Part shown: piece by piece, positions 8,813 through 17,613 of the stretch
Position numbering within the stretch: the stretch's first letter is position 1
Layout of the letters: each line of letters starts with the position of its first letter
Assembly (NCBI RefSeq): GCF_016908715.1
Contig: NZ_JAFBEK010000002.1
Span: 236,428-300,427, forward strand
Source of the DNA: Leuconostoc rapi
GTDB lineage: Bacteria > Bacillota > Bacilli > Lactobacillales > Lactobacillaceae
Direction of reading: 5' to 3'
DNA length: 64,000 bases
Notes under the pieces: generated by a model
The model's database searches: none
Seen by the model: the letters and a program-made list of their open reading frames with translations, nothing else
Told to the model about the DNA's origin: nothing
Translations under genes and position numbers: made by a program

Positions 8813-9412
8813 ATGTTTAAGAATGAAGATTTTAATATATTTGCTGTTGAGTCGTTAGAAGAGCGTATGCAGTTGATAAGAGGTAAGCTAGGACCAAAAT
8901 TTGAACAAAGTGCAGCAGTCATGTTGCCTGTTTTAAATGAAAATGGCCAACAATGGTATGCACATGTGGCAAAACACTTACGCCGCACAACGAATGCACC
9001 TGATAACACTTGGGTAGCTTTTGCGCCAAATAAGCGTGGTTACAAAATGATGCCTCATTTTGAGTTGGGTATTTGGGCAGATCATGTTTATCTTTATCTT
9101 GCTGTTGAAGAAAATATGAAACCAAAGGATACCCAAAGCATTGTGACAAAAATGACAGCGGCTCGTGACCTCGTTCAGTCATTGCCCAGTGATTTTGTAT
9201 TGAGCCCTGATCATATGGTGAACGCGTCACAACAGTTGACTATACAGGCATATGATGACATGGTTGCGCGTTACCGTCAAGTTAAGCATAGTGAAGTGCT
9301 CATTGGGATTAATATACTACGTGGGGATCAAAGTTTTGTCCAAGACACGGACCTATCACAAATAATCACTGCGCTAAAATTATTGTTACCCATTTACGAT
9401 GTCTTAAAATAA
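8813..9412 (+). CDS. DUF1054/UPF0637 family protein (YktB-like)
   Basis: 199-aa soluble protein matching the UPF0637 pattern: MFKNEDFNIFAVESLEERM start, an FAPNKRGYKMMPHFELGIW core near residue 70, and a C-terminal HSEVLIGINI. Biochemical role unknown. An ATG at 8804 directly abuts the SD (gggggatg), so the start 9 nt later at 8813 is preferred and fits the family N-terminus. It ends inside the shared terminator. Confidence 0.85.
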   Translation: MFKNEDFNIFAVESLEERMQLIRGKLGPKFEQSAAVMLPVLNENGQQWYAHVAKHLRRTTNAPDNTWVAFAPNKRGYKMMPHFELGIWADHVYLYLAVEENMKPKDTQSIVTKMTAARDLVQSLPSDFVLSPDHMVNASQQLTIQAYDDMVARYRQVKHSEVLIGINILRGDQSFVQDTDLSQIITALKLLLPIYDVLK

Positions 9413-9446
9413 AAATGTCGCCCCATGAATGAGGCGACATTTTTTA
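9411..9446. terminator. Bidirectional intrinsic terminator
   Basis: AAAAATGTCGCC (9411-9422) pairs with GGCGACATTTTT (9433-9444). It lies between convergent genes; the minus-strand gene's stop codon is part of the T-run. Confidence 0.9.
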
Positions 9447-10265
9447 ATGGTATATTAACAGCATTGATAGCGCTAGCATTAGGACATAACCCATATGTTG
9501 CCAGTTACCAATTTTTGCTTTCACGAACTGGAGGATAAAAGCTAATAAACTAAAAATAATAATAAAGACAGTACTGATTGCCATTTCATGACTAAAGACA
9601 GTGACCCAAAATAAGCCTAGCGTCAAAATACTTAATTTACGACCATCGGGATTTGGCATAAAGATTGGGGTGAAATAAAAGCCAAAACCAAATAGCATAG
9701 GTAATAATTGCCAGATGAATCGTTGTGTTACGAAATTATTAGTGACATAAAAAATACTAATGGGTATCGTATAGGTTGCTAAGACACTGAATAAAACCAG
9801 TCCGAGCCAATTTTGTAAACCAAACCAATTTTGTTGGACGGCTGCACAAAATCCGGTTAACAACAAGAGTAGAATAAATATTTCGTGGCGTGTTTGGATG
9901 AGCGAACTAAAGGTGAACAGAATACTCAGTATTAAAAATAAATAGCTGAGGATACTACGAAAGTTTTGTGTCATCATCAGTGTCATGCCGATTGCAATGG
10001 TTAACGTGTAGCCAAACAAGGGCACAATTTGCCACGTCATCGCTGCGCCAGCCAATGCCTTTGTATGAAGTAATGGTTGACGCCACCAGACAATGTTTAA
10101 GCTGATAACGATGGCAGCGAGTGGTGCCCAACGACGCCAATCAAAAAAACCAGCCGGTGTAAAATTTTCATAACTACGACGCTCCTGTGGATTAGCGCTC
10201 ATACGATTTGGTACACGGCGACCATCTGGTAATTTTTGAGATTGTTCTTGATAATTAAGATCCAT
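9444..10265 (-). CDS. Polytopic membrane protein, unknown family
   Basis: 273 aa. The N-terminal 45 residues are polar (MDLNYQEQSQKLPDGRRVPN...), followed by about eight hydrophobic helices to the C-terminus, with many Trp/Phe and few charges. I do not recognise it; no transporter or enzyme motif was seen. The start ATG is 7 nt from a -10 box (TACAAT), suggesting a leaderless transcript. The last codons run into the terminator shared with the DUF1054 gene. Confidence 0.75.
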   Translation of the reverse strand: MDLNYQEQSQKLPDGRRVPNRMSANPQERRSYENFTPAGFFDWRRWAPLAAIVISLNIVWWRQPLLHTKALAGAAMTWQIVPLFGYTLTIAIGMTLMMTQNFRSILSYLFLILSILFTFSSLIQTRHEIFILLLLLTGFCAAVQQNWFGLQNWLGLVLFSVLATYTIPISIFYVTNNFVTQRFIWQLLPMLFGFGFYFTPIFMPNPDGRKLSILTLGLFWVTVFSHEMAISTVFIIIFSLLAFILQFVKAKIGNWQHMGYVLMLALSMLLIYH

Positions 10266-10278
10266 AAGTAATATTGTA
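10266..10278 (-). promoter_or_regulatory. -10 box adjacent to start (probable leaderless mRNA)
   Basis: On the minus strand TACAAT (10278-10273) is followed by 7 nt and then ATG at 10265. No SD is visible. Confidence 0.5.
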
Positions 10279-10353
10279 CCCTAATTTAATAGGATTGCGT
10301 ACGGTTTTGTGAAATATCTCAAAATACGAGATAAATATGATTTTAAAACATAT

Positions 10354-10382
10354 TTGCATTTTTGTGAAAGCTCTGCTATTCT
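10354..10382 (+). promoter_or_regulatory. metK promoter
   Basis: TTGCAT (10354-10359), 17 nt, TATTCT (10377-10382). The predicted start near 10389 places the riboswitch at the 5' end of the mRNA. Confidence 0.65.
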
Positions 10383-10400
10383 AAAGATACAATTTAAATC

Positions 10401-10548
10401 AGCTATCAAGAGTAGGCGAGTGATACAGCACAGTGACCCTACACCAACCGGTGATATATGGTAACATATATCAGCACGGTGGTCCGTCTGTACAGATAGT
10501 CGTCACGTTAGCGCGTACCGACTGATCGTTGGTGCGCGCTTTTAATTT
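10401..10548 (+). ncRNA. SAM-type riboswitch (S-box-like core) with terminator, metK leader
   Basis: P1 is closed by CTATC (10403-10407) and GATAG (10495-10499). The 5' strand reads ATCAAGAG, the S-box (SAM-I) signature. Next come a GTAGG/CCTAC helix with a GA/GA kink-turn-like interruption, a loop TACAG able to pair with CTGTA (10488-10492), and a long ACC...GGT helix with TGATATATG/CATATATCA. The usual SAM-I P4 arm and GCAACC are not evident. The terminator AGCGCGTACC/GGTGCGCGCT (10510-10519, 10531-10540) plus T-run follows; GATAGTCG (10495-10502) can pair with CGACTGATC (10519-10527) as antiterminator. Expected to shut off metK when SAM is high. Confidence 0.75.
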
Positions 10549-10597
10549 GCGGCCAGTAGCTTTTTATTTTGAATTTTTTTAGGAGGTCATGTTTAAC

Positions 10598-11755
10598 ATG
10601 GCAAAGTATTTCACATCAGAATCAGTTTCCGCAGGACACCCCGACAAAATCGCCGATCAAATAGCTGACGCTATTTTGGATGCAGTGCTTGAGCAAGATC
10701 CCTACGCCCGTTCAGCGGTTGAAGTAACAACATCAACTGGCGACGTTTCTATTTTTGGCGAATTATCAACGTCAGCCTATGTTAATGTGCGACAAATTGC
10801 GACAGATACCATTCGCGAAATTGGTTACAATAAGGCAGATCTTGGGTTCACTGCTGATTCTGTCAATGTATCAAATCGTATTGTTGAACAATCGGGTGAT
10901 ATTTCTCAGGCAGTGGACAATGCCGATGATGATCCAGAGCAATTAGGCGCTGGAGATCAGGGCATGGTTTTTGGTTATGCCACAAATGAAACAGATAGTT
11001 ACTTACCTTTGACGTTGGCTTTATCACATCGTTTGATGCGTAAAATTCGTGATGTCCGCGAAAGTGGCGTCGTTTCTTATTTACGACCAGATGCTAAAGC
11101 TGAAGTTAGTGTTGAATTGGATGATAATGATCAAGTGACACGTATTGCTGCTGTGGTTTTGTCAACACAACACGACGAAGACGTGACACTAGAACAATTA
11201 CGTGAGGATGTCCGTCGATTTGTTATCGATGCAGTATTGCCACAAAATCTAGTGGATGCTGATACGATCTACTATATTAATCCTTCAGGTCGCTTTGTTC
11301 TGGGTGGACCGCAAGCCGATTCAGGATTAACAGGCCGTAAAATTATTGTTGATACATATGGTGGCGCAGCACATCATGGTGGCGGTGCTTTCTCAGGTAA
11401 GGATGCCACAAAAGTTGATCGATCAGCTGCGTACTTTGCACGCTATGTCGCTAAAAACTTAGTAGCAGCCGGTGTCGCTGATAAGTTGGAACTTCAAGTT
11501 GCTTATGCTATCGGTGTGGCACAACCTGTATCTTTGAATATTGATACGTTTGGTACTGCAAAAATTGATGAGGATAAAATTCGTCATATTACATCACAAT
11601 TATTTGATTTCCGACCATTAGCCATCATTAACCATTTGAATTTACGTCGCCCAATCTATAAGCAAACAGCGGCATTTGGACACTTTGGTCGAACAGATAT
11701 CGACTTACCTTGGGAAGAATTGGATAAAGTAGCTGAGATTAAGTCATTGTTATAA
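10598..11755 (+). CDS. metK: S-adenosylmethionine synthetase
   Basis: 385-aa methionine adenosyltransferase (ATP + Met to SAM + PPi + Pi). Visible: [17 protein letters not shown] at the N-terminus, [12 protein letters not shown] near residue 115, the P-loop-like [22 protein letters not shown] near 255-275, and the C-terminal [11 protein letters not shown]. Length is normal. An ATG at 10589 sits only 2 nt from the aggagg SD. The one at 10598 has 11-nt spacing and yields the family N-terminus [10 protein letters not shown], so it is chosen. Control is by the riboswitch directly upstream. Confidence 0.97.
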   Translation: MAKYFTSESVSAGHPDKIADQIADAILDAVLEQDPYARSAVEVTTSTGDVSIFGELSTSAYVNVRQIATDTIREIGYNKADLGFTADSVNVSNRIVEQSGDISQAVDNADDDPEQLGAGDQGMVFGYATNETDSYLPLTLALSHRLMRKIRDVRESGVVSYLRPDAKAEVSVELDDNDQVTRIAAVVLSTQHDEDVTLEQLREDVRRFVIDAVLPQNLVDADTIYYINPSGRFVLGGPQADSGLTGRKIIVDTYGGAAHHGGGAFSGKDATKVDRSAAYFARYVAKNLVAAGVADKLELQVAYAIGVAQPVSLNIDTFGTAKIDEDKIRHITSQLFDFRPLAIINHLNLRRPIYKQTAAFGHFGRTDIDLPWEELDKVAEIKSLL

Positions 11756-11776
11756 TTTTTAATTTGTCGTATATGT

Positions 11777-11787
11777 TAAAATGAGAT
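11777..11787 (+). promoter_or_regulatory. Extended -10 adjacent to start (probable leaderless mRNA)
   Basis: TGT-TAAAAT (-10 at 11777-11782) is followed by 5 nt and ATG 11788. No SD. Confidence 0.5.
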
Positions 11788-12726
11788 ATGGCAAAAAAGC
11801 AATCAACAATACAAAGTTTAATGTTTGGCATGGCCGTTGGTGAAAGCATGACCCAATTAACGACTAGTCAAAAAGACAATCTATTAAAAGCACCAAGTCA
11901 CTTCAATGACATACTGAGTTGGGGTTCGCAGACAAGCTTAGCTTTGACAACAATTGCGAGTTTATCTCGCGGGTATCAATTAGCAGATGTGATGAACCAC
12001 TTTCAAAATTGGTATAAAAAACGGCAATTTGCCCCGGAACAGACGTTACAACGGGTCGATGAGGTCACTAAACAAGCATTGGAAAACTATAATAAGAATA
12101 GAGACACGTTAGCATCAGGGATATTAGAAGATACAGCAGATAGCGAGAATATTCTTGTGAGAATGTTACCGGTTGCGTTGTACTTACATCACGAATACGG
12201 TGTCTCTTTTATTAATGATGAGGTAGCAATGCTAACATTGCATCGCATAGCCGGTTTGACACATAATGATGAAGGTGCGTTGGTCAGCGTTGGTATGTTG
12301 AGTCTGATTGTTAGTCAATTATTAGACGGTCAAGTGATTCGAGATGCCGTTGAAAATGGGTTAGCATTTGGCTTTGAGTATTATTCGCGACATAAAGTAT
12401 TTGAAGCGGAATTATCGGCTTTTGAAGAATTAAATTTACCAGATTTCGCTAATATTCCGGTTAATCATATCAAGTTGAATGGGCGTAGCGCCAATACATT
12501 AGAGGCAATTATTTGGTCATTGCTTAATAGTAATAACTATACACAAGCCATTGAAAATGCATTTTTGCATGGGCACGCTAATAGTATTGTACCAACAGTG
12601 GTGAGCGCTATTGCCGCAGTGGTTTATCGTGAGGATTTAGTTTTACAAGCCAGCCAACATTTAGTTGCACGCAAATTGATTGTTAGCGTGACAAACCAAG
12701 CTGAGAGATTAGGGCGGTTTAACTAA
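11788..12726 (+). CDS. ADP-ribosylglycohydrolase (DraG) homologue, catalytic residues lost
   Basis: 312-aa all-helical protein with the layout of the ADP-ribosylglycohydrolase family: an N-terminal small helical start (LMFGMAVGESMTQL, matching the family GxxxGDAxG), then WGSQTSLALT near residue 45 where the family has W-T-D-D-T-xMTL, SGILEDTADSENILVRMLPVAL near 110-131 (family NGSLMRxxPLAL), and HGHANSIVPTVVSAIAAV near 272-290 (family GGDTDTxxAIxGAIAGA). The Asp residues that bind the two Mg2+ ions are replaced in both clusters, so hydrolase activity is doubtful. Possible pseudo-enzyme that still binds ADP-ribose or a partner. Leaderless start likely. Confidence 0.75.
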   Translation: MAKKQSTIQSLMFGMAVGESMTQLTTSQKDNLLKAPSHFNDILSWGSQTSLALTTIASLSRGYQLADVMNHFQNWYKKRQFAPEQTLQRVDEVTKQALENYNKNRDTLASGILEDTADSENILVRMLPVALYLHHEYGVSFINDEVAMLTLHRIAGLTHNDEGALVSVGMLSLIVSQLLDGQVIRDAVENGLAFGFEYYSRHKVFEAELSAFEELNLPDFANIPVNHIKLNGRSANTLEAIIWSLLNSNNYTQAIENAFLHGHANSIVPTVVSAIAAVVYREDLVLQASQHLVARKLIVSVTNQAERLGRFN

Positions 12727-12746
12727 AATTATATCATTAAAAATTT

Positions 12747-12792
12747 TAAAACAGGTCTGAATCGGCTAATTAAAGCGATTCAGACCTGTTTT
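12747..12792. terminator. Bidirectional intrinsic terminator
   Basis: AAAACAGGTCTGAATCG (12749-12765) and CGATTCAGACCTGTTTT (12776-12792) pair perfectly around an 11-nt loop, between convergent genes. Confidence 0.92.
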
Positions 12793-12836
12793 GTTGTACA
12801 AAATGTCAAATTATAGCATACGCGCTAACTGTATTT

Positions 12837-13760
12837 TCATAACCAAAAAGGATATACCTCGTGTTGAACAGTGAAAGCAAAGGTACCATTGCCTAATGAT
12901 TTACCGTCCATATACCCTGTTTGAATGTCGTGTATATGGATATTTGCGTTGTCCGCTAGGGAAATATGATGCGCAGCTTTAAGATGTGGTGTTTCGCTAT
13001 TTTTAATGAAAGAAGGCAGCATTGTTAAAAAGTTTACGATCGACATTTTTTCAGTAATAACTAAATTAAGTACCGTTTTATGGCAGTCAAGATGTGTTAA
13101 GTTATCATTAAAGTAAGGTTGGTTTTTGATAGTCATCAGAGTCGTATTGGTTATCTGCCGATAATGTTTACCGTTCAAAATTGTCATTTGAAAAGGTTGT
13201 TGTGTGATGGGCACAGCTGGTTTTGAAAGTAGGGGTGTAAGCATTTTAAACAGGGCATGCATCAATGATGAAGGGTGTTGCGTTTCTTGTTCTGATTTTT
13301 CGGCAGTGATAGCATGACAGCCAATATCGATACGATTAACAAAATATCTAGTTGTCTGGTGTGGTGCATCACCACAAATCTTACCAACATTGAGTAATTG
13401 AGAGTGATTAATTTTCTGTAATTGTGAAACAACCTCAGAAGCATGTGCAATATGAGTGCCTTTTAAAAAAGTCGGATCTAATCCTGTTGGTATGTAAGTG
13501 AGCGGTATTTTAACATCACGTTTGACTGCTAATAGCCCGTTTAATACTTCATTTAAAGTACAGTTGTCACCCACCGCTAAAATAACTGCTGTGGGGTCAG
13601 TTGTCTTTTTGGCTAGCATTTTAGCTAAGTATGTCGCATGACCAGCATACTTAGTATCGTGCCATGCTAAAATATTTGGCATCGCCTGAATAGCATGGAT
13701 CATATTTGAATAATTATCAGTACCAACATGTGGATTATTAATAACGTAAAAGTTAGGCAT
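12837..13760 (-). CDS. Diacylglycerol/sphingosine kinase-family protein, nucleotide motif degenerate
   Basis: 307 aa with the fold order of DAGK-catalytic-domain lipid kinases: FYVINNPHVG at the N-terminus (family N-P-xx-G), then AVGDNCTLNEVLNGL near residue 62 where active kinases have GGDGTxNEVxNGL, and IPTGLDPTF (family PxGTxND) near 90. The GDGT core is GDNC and the GTxND is also broken. The C-terminal beta domain is recognisable but divergent. It may be inactive or use another ligand. An intact paralogue lies at 37220. Weak RBS; monocistronic between two terminators. Confidence 0.7.
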   Translation of the reverse strand: MPNFYVINNPHVGTDNYSNMIHAIQAMPNILAWHDTKYAGHATYLAKMLAKKTTDPTAVILAVGDNCTLNEVLNGLLAVKRDVKIPLTYIPTGLDPTFLKGTHIAHASEVVSQLQKINHSQLLNVGKICGDAPHQTTRYFVNRIDIGCHAITAEKSEQETQHPSSLMHALFKMLTPLLSKPAVPITQQPFQMTILNGKHYRQITNTTLMTIKNQPYFNDNLTHLDCHKTVLNLVITEKMSIVNFLTMLPSFIKNSETPHLKAAHHISLADNANIHIHDIQTGYMDGKSLGNGTFAFTVQHEVYPFWL

Positions 13761-13801
13761 GAGTCACAATTTCTTTCGATAAAAATTAGTTTCATTGTAA
13801 C

Positions 13802-13832
13802 AAAAAAAGCCACAAAGGGCTATGGCATAAAT
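13802..13832 (-). terminator. Terminator of ppcA
   Basis: Minus strand: AGCC-loop-GGCT (or GCCA/TGGC) followed by seven T (13808-13802). The stem is short, but the U-run is strong. Confidence 0.6.
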
Positions 13833-13838
13833 AAATTA

Positions 13839-15356
13839 TTAGCCTAGGAAGTGACGGAGTTGCGCCATGCGGTTAATGAGTGCTGTAGTGGCGATTGGGG
13901 CACCTTCCTTGATTTGTACCACCTGTAAGGCAATTGCAGCATGTTGCTGTTGCTCACGTGTCTTAGGGCCAATTTCGAGGTCAAAGATATTTTTCAATGT
14001 CATAATATCTTCTTCAACATCTGCCCAAGCAGGACTTTGCGTTTTTAGAATTTGCAAAGCGTCTAAATTGACATAGGCGGCAAGTTCACGAAAATCTTGT
14101 TTCATACTAGGATAGTTACGAACAAAGACCGATAGATGGTCTGCGTTCAAATGTGCTAAAGCACGACCAAAGCCTATAAATTCTGGGGGAACACCGATGG
14201 AATAGAATGATCCTGTAAAATTAATTGCACGTGGTAATTCAATACCGTCAACAGAACGTGAGTAACCAAGAACACCAACGTGTTGACGACGATCACGACG
14301 CTTGGGAAAAGCTTTGAAAATAGGTTGCATGTCAGGGACGAGTTGATCAAGTGTATGCGCATAAAATAAAGCAGACTCTTCAGCAATTTCAGCTAGTATT
14401 TTTTGATCATCATTTGAAATTTTTAGTGGCGTGGCAACTGGTAATTTCTCTTTTAGTTCAGTAATAGCTTGTTGAACTTCTTCCAGGGGAAAGTCATACC
14501 GGAAAGCTGATTGTACAGTAGCGGTGCGTACACCAGGAAATTCTTTGAGATAACGATCAATACGGCGTGGTGATAAACCACCACGGAAGATAGCAGATCC
14601 TGTACCTGAAATAGGGTAAATGTCAATGTTTTCTTCTTGTGCAAATTCATGCAGTCTTGCTATAGCAAGTTTATTACCCGTAATTGAACTCATGAATCCT
14701 GCTGTTAACGCAGAGTCTGATCCAGCCAAAAATACGCGGAGATATTTTGGACGGAAACCGAAATGTTCTTCATGCAACTTTAAATATTCTTTCAAAATTT
14801 CGGGTGCATGTAATTGTGTATTAAAGTCCTCAAATAAAGGAATCATTTCAATATAAGGTGTATTACGATCATTCTTTGTAAATTCAACCGATTTGAAATT
14901 AGCCAATTTCTCAAATAATACTTGCATTTCAATGAGTTGATCTGCACGTTGTGCCATGGGCAATATTGTTTCAAATAAAGGGCGTTGATCAAATCCTAAA
15001 TCATGTGCAAAGTCTTCAGAACTTAAAATAGCAGTCATAGCCTGCATCAAGTTGTAACCTTTTTCTTCCCATATGTTTGGAAAACGAAAAGTCAAAAACT
15101 TATCACGACCAATTTGATCTTTTTTAAAATAATCATATTCGGTGCTAAACAAGCGATCAATAACAGCGGCATCGGCATGTTTACCTTCCCAGTCCCACAT
15201 ATATTCATCAACGTTTAACTCGCTGAAGTTTTCAAAGGCTTCGTTCATTTCACGATAAGCGCTAATGAATGGTTGTTGTGAGGCATCCCAAAATGGGGCG
15301 TTAGCATTGTCAGGGTGTTGTGTACCCATAATAGTAGGGATTTTTCGTTCTGTCAT
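13839..15356 (-). CDS. ppcA: Phosphoenolpyruvate carboxylase, archaeal type
   Basis: 505 aa, about half the size of the bacterial enzyme and the normal length of the archaeal-type PEP carboxylase (PEP + HCO3- to oxaloacetate + Pi). N-terminal motif TIMGTQHPDNANAPFW; glycine-rich LAGSDSALTAGF near 215; SGTGSAIFRGGLSPRRIDRY near 255; VGVLGYSRSVDGIELPRAI near 350-370. This form is rare in bacteria; Leuconostoc, Oenococcus and Clostridium perfringens are the known bacterial carriers, and it is one reason for the taxonomic call. SD GAAGGAG before ATG. It feeds aspartate-family synthesis where the citric acid cycle is incomplete. Confidence 0.95.
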   Translation of the reverse strand: MTERKIPTIMGTQHPDNANAPFWDASQQPFISAYREMNEAFENFSELNVDEYMWDWEGKHADAAVIDRLFSTEYDYFKKDQIGRDKFLTFRFPNIWEEKGYNLMQAMTAILSSEDFAHDLGFDQRPLFETILPMAQRADQLIEMQVLFEKLANFKSVEFTKNDRNTPYIEMIPLFEDFNTQLHAPEILKEYLKLHEEHFGFRPKYLRVFLAGSDSALTAGFMSSITGNKLAIARLHEFAQEENIDIYPISGTGSAIFRGGLSPRRIDRYLKEFPGVRTATVQSAFRYDFPLEEVQQAITELKEKLPVATPLKISNDDQKILAEIAEESALFYAHTLDQLVPDMQPIFKAFPKRRDRRQHVGVLGYSRSVDGIELPRAINFTGSFYSIGVPPEFIGFGRALAHLNADHLSVFVRNYPSMKQDFRELAAYVNLDALQILKTQSPAWADVEEDIMTLKNIFDLEIGPKTREQQQHAAIALQVVQIKEGAPIATTALINRMAQLRHFLG

Positions 15357-15517
15357 GATGGCTCCTTCATCTTATACTTATACCATTCTAGCATATCAAT
15401 AGCTGATTAAAAATAAATGTGTCAAGTTTTTTTATGATAAAGAAAGGAAAGATAGGTTGATTGTTCGGAAAATACTGATCATATTTGAAAGTCAATTCGG
15501 AAGTGCTAATGTGTCAC

Positions 15518-15560
15518 AAAAAAAACGAAACAACTATCTTATGAGTTGTTTCGTTTTTTG
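15518..15560. terminator. Strong intrinsic terminator of the rpoY-rnjA unit
   Basis: AAAAAACGAAACAAC (15519-15533) pairs with GTTGTTTCGTTTTTT (15545-15559), 3 nt from the rnjA stop. It also works in the other direction. Confidence 0.9.
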
Positions 15561-15562
15561 GG

Positions 15563-17245
15563 TTAAATCATAATCAACATTGGCAAAACCATCGGCTTGC
15601 GAGCTGTTTCTTTGTATAAAAATCTAGAAAGGTCATCAATAACAGCTTGACGGATGTCCGCTTCGCTAACATTGGCATTATTCATCACACGACGCATCGT
15701 ACCAAAAATAATACGTCGACCTTCATTGATTAATTCACCTGATTCACGCATATATACAAAACCGCGTGATAGAATATCTGGACCAGATAAAATTTCTTTT
15801 TTCTTTAAATCAATTGTTGCAGTAACAACGACTAAGCCATCTTGTGATAACTTTTGTCGATCGTGTAATACGACGGAACCAATATCACCAATCCCTGAAC
15901 CGTCAATGTAAGTATCTTCGCCAGGGAAGTGGCCAGCAACACGTGCATTTTCACCATCTAATGCCAAAACATCACCATTTTCTAAAATGAATGTATGGTC
16001 TTTTGGAATTTCTAATTCATGTGCTAGAGAAGCATGGACTTTTAACATCCGATACTCACCGTGGACAGGCATAAAGTATTTTGGTTTCATTAAAGCAATC
16101 ATGAGCTTTTCTTCTTCTTGTCCACCGTGACCAGAAGTGTGGATGTTATTCACCTTACCGTAAATTACATTAGCGCCACCTTCTTCAAGTTTATTAATTA
16201 CTTGGTTTACTGAAGCGGTGTTACCTGGAATTGGTGATGAAGAAAAGATCACGTTGTCTTTAGGCTTCAAACGAATTTGTTTATGTGTACCTTCTGCAAT
16301 GCGTGCTAAAGCAGCCATTGGCTCACCTTGAGACCCAGTTGATAAAATTAAGAGTTCGTCATCTGGAATGTGTTTGATTTCAGACTGCTCGACCAGCATA
16401 TTGTCTGGAATGTTTAAGTAGCCTAGGGCACGCCCATTGGTAACGGCCGATTCCATTGAGCGACCAAACACAGCAATTTTTCGGCCATGTGCGATAGCAG
16501 CATCTGTTGCCATTCGCACACGATTCATATTAGATGCAAATGTCGCAAAAATGATACGGCCATGTTCGATTTTATCAAAAATGCGGTTAACGGACTTTGC
16601 GACCCAAGCTTCTGATTTGGTCCACTCTGGACGTTCAGCATTAGTTGAATCACTCATCATGAGTAAGACACCATTTTCGCCAATGCGTGCCATAGACCAA
16701 AGGTTTGGTGGCTGTTTTGTCGTTGGTGTCAGGTCAAATTTAAAGTCACCGGTTTCGACAATTGTGCCAACAGGTGTATGGACAGCAACACCAAATACAT
16801 CAGGAATTGAATGCGTTGTACGGAAGAATTCGACACTTAATTGGTCAAATTCTAATAACGAACCGTCAGTAATTTCATGCAGTTCAACGCGGTTTAACAT
16901 TTGCTTTTCTTCAAGTTTGTTCTTGATTAAAGCCATAGCTAATGGGCCAGCGTAAACTGGGACGTTAACAGATTGTAAAAAGTAGGAGATGGCACCGATA
17001 TGGTCTTCGTGTCCGTGGGTAATAACCAGTGCCTTAACGCGATCGATATTGTCAACTAAATAAGTATAGTCGGGAATCACATAATCAATACCAAGTAAGT
17101 CGTCTTCTGGGAACTTAATACCCGCGTCGACCACAATAATTTCATTTTGATACTCGATACCATATGTATTCTTACCGATCTCGCCTAATCCGCCTAGCGC
17201 ATATACTGCGACTTCATTAGGTTTGATATCTACAGAATATGCCAT
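15563..17245 (-). CDS. rnjA: Ribonuclease J1
   Basis: 560-aa metallo-beta-lactamase/beta-CASP RNase (5' exonuclease and endonuclease in mRNA decay). Motifs: ALGGLGEIGKN at the N-terminus, VITHGHEDHIGA (~75, Zn ligands), ETGDFKFD (~165), STGSQGEPMAAL in the beta-CASP region (~305), HTSGHGGQEEE (~370) and PVHGEYRML (~397). Length is typical of RNase J1. The gene follows rpoY with 2 nt between them, the usual Firmicute order, so the two are co-translated. Confidence 0.95.
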   Translation of the reverse strand: MAYSVDIKPNEVAVYALGGLGEIGKNTYGIEYQNEIIVVDAGIKFPEDDLLGIDYVIPDYTYLVDNIDRVKALVITHGHEDHIGAISYFLQSVNVPVYAGPLAMALIKNKLEEKQMLNRVELHEITDGSLLEFDQLSVEFFRTTHSIPDVFGVAVHTPVGTIVETGDFKFDLTPTTKQPPNLWSMARIGENGVLLMMSDSTNAERPEWTKSEAWVAKSVNRIFDKIEHGRIIFATFASNMNRVRMATDAAIAHGRKIAVFGRSMESAVTNGRALGYLNIPDNMLVEQSEIKHIPDDELLILSTGSQGEPMAALARIAEGTHKQIRLKPKDNVIFSSSPIPGNTASVNQVINKLEEGGANVIYGKVNNIHTSGHGGQEEEKLMIALMKPKYFMPVHGEYRMLKVHASLAHELEIPKDHTFILENGDVLALDGENARVAGHFPGEDTYIDGSGIGDIGSVVLHDRQKLSQDGLVVVTATIDLKKKEILSGPDILSRGFVYMRESGELINEGRRIIFGTMRRVMNNANVSEADIRQAVIDDLSRFLYKETARKPMVLPMLIMI

Positions 17246-17247
17246 AG

Positions 17248-17460
17248 TTAGAATGTCGTAATTTCGAAGGCAGGGTTGGCTTTTTCGTAAGTTAGCGCCT
17301 TGTCTGATAGTTCTTCGATAGCTTCCACATTGTAAGTTGTGTTTTCTTCAATAATTTCCCGCGCTTGTGGCAAACTTTCTGCCGTCAAATAAAGTGAAAC
17401 TGTCGTCTCACGTTTGGGATTGCGTTCCGGATGTTCTTGATAATAAACTTTGTAAATCAT
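17248..17460 (-). CDS. rpoY: RNA polymerase epsilon subunit (RpoY/YkzG, DUF1447)
   Basis: 70 aa: MIYKVYYQEHPERNPKRETT..., the small accessory subunit bound to RNA polymerase in Firmicutes. A TTG four codons upstream is part of the SD region (TTGGAGG), so ATG at 17460 is used. It sits immediately before rnjA as in other lactobacilli and bacilli. Confidence 0.92.
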   Translation of the reverse strand: MIYKVYYQEHPERNPKRETTVSLYLTAESLPQAREIIEENTTYNVEAIEELSDKALTYEKANPAFEITTF

Positions 17461-17613
17461 AAATGCCTCCAATAATAGTAGTTAATTTTAATTTGTCACG
17501 AACGAAAACCTATATAATAGTGTACCACATAGCGTATACAAACGGGGAATTTGTCTGATTATTGCTTGATTATTGTGCTTAATATTGTTAAATTTATAGA
17601 AAGGAATAAATTT

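Noticed and set aside
10589..10597. metK start at the first ATG (MFN...)
   Set aside because: Only 2 nt from the SD; ATG 10598 has proper spacing and the family N-terminus.
13262..13450. 62-aa minus-strand ORF within the lipid-kinase homologue
   Set aside because: Out-of-frame shadow; no RBS.
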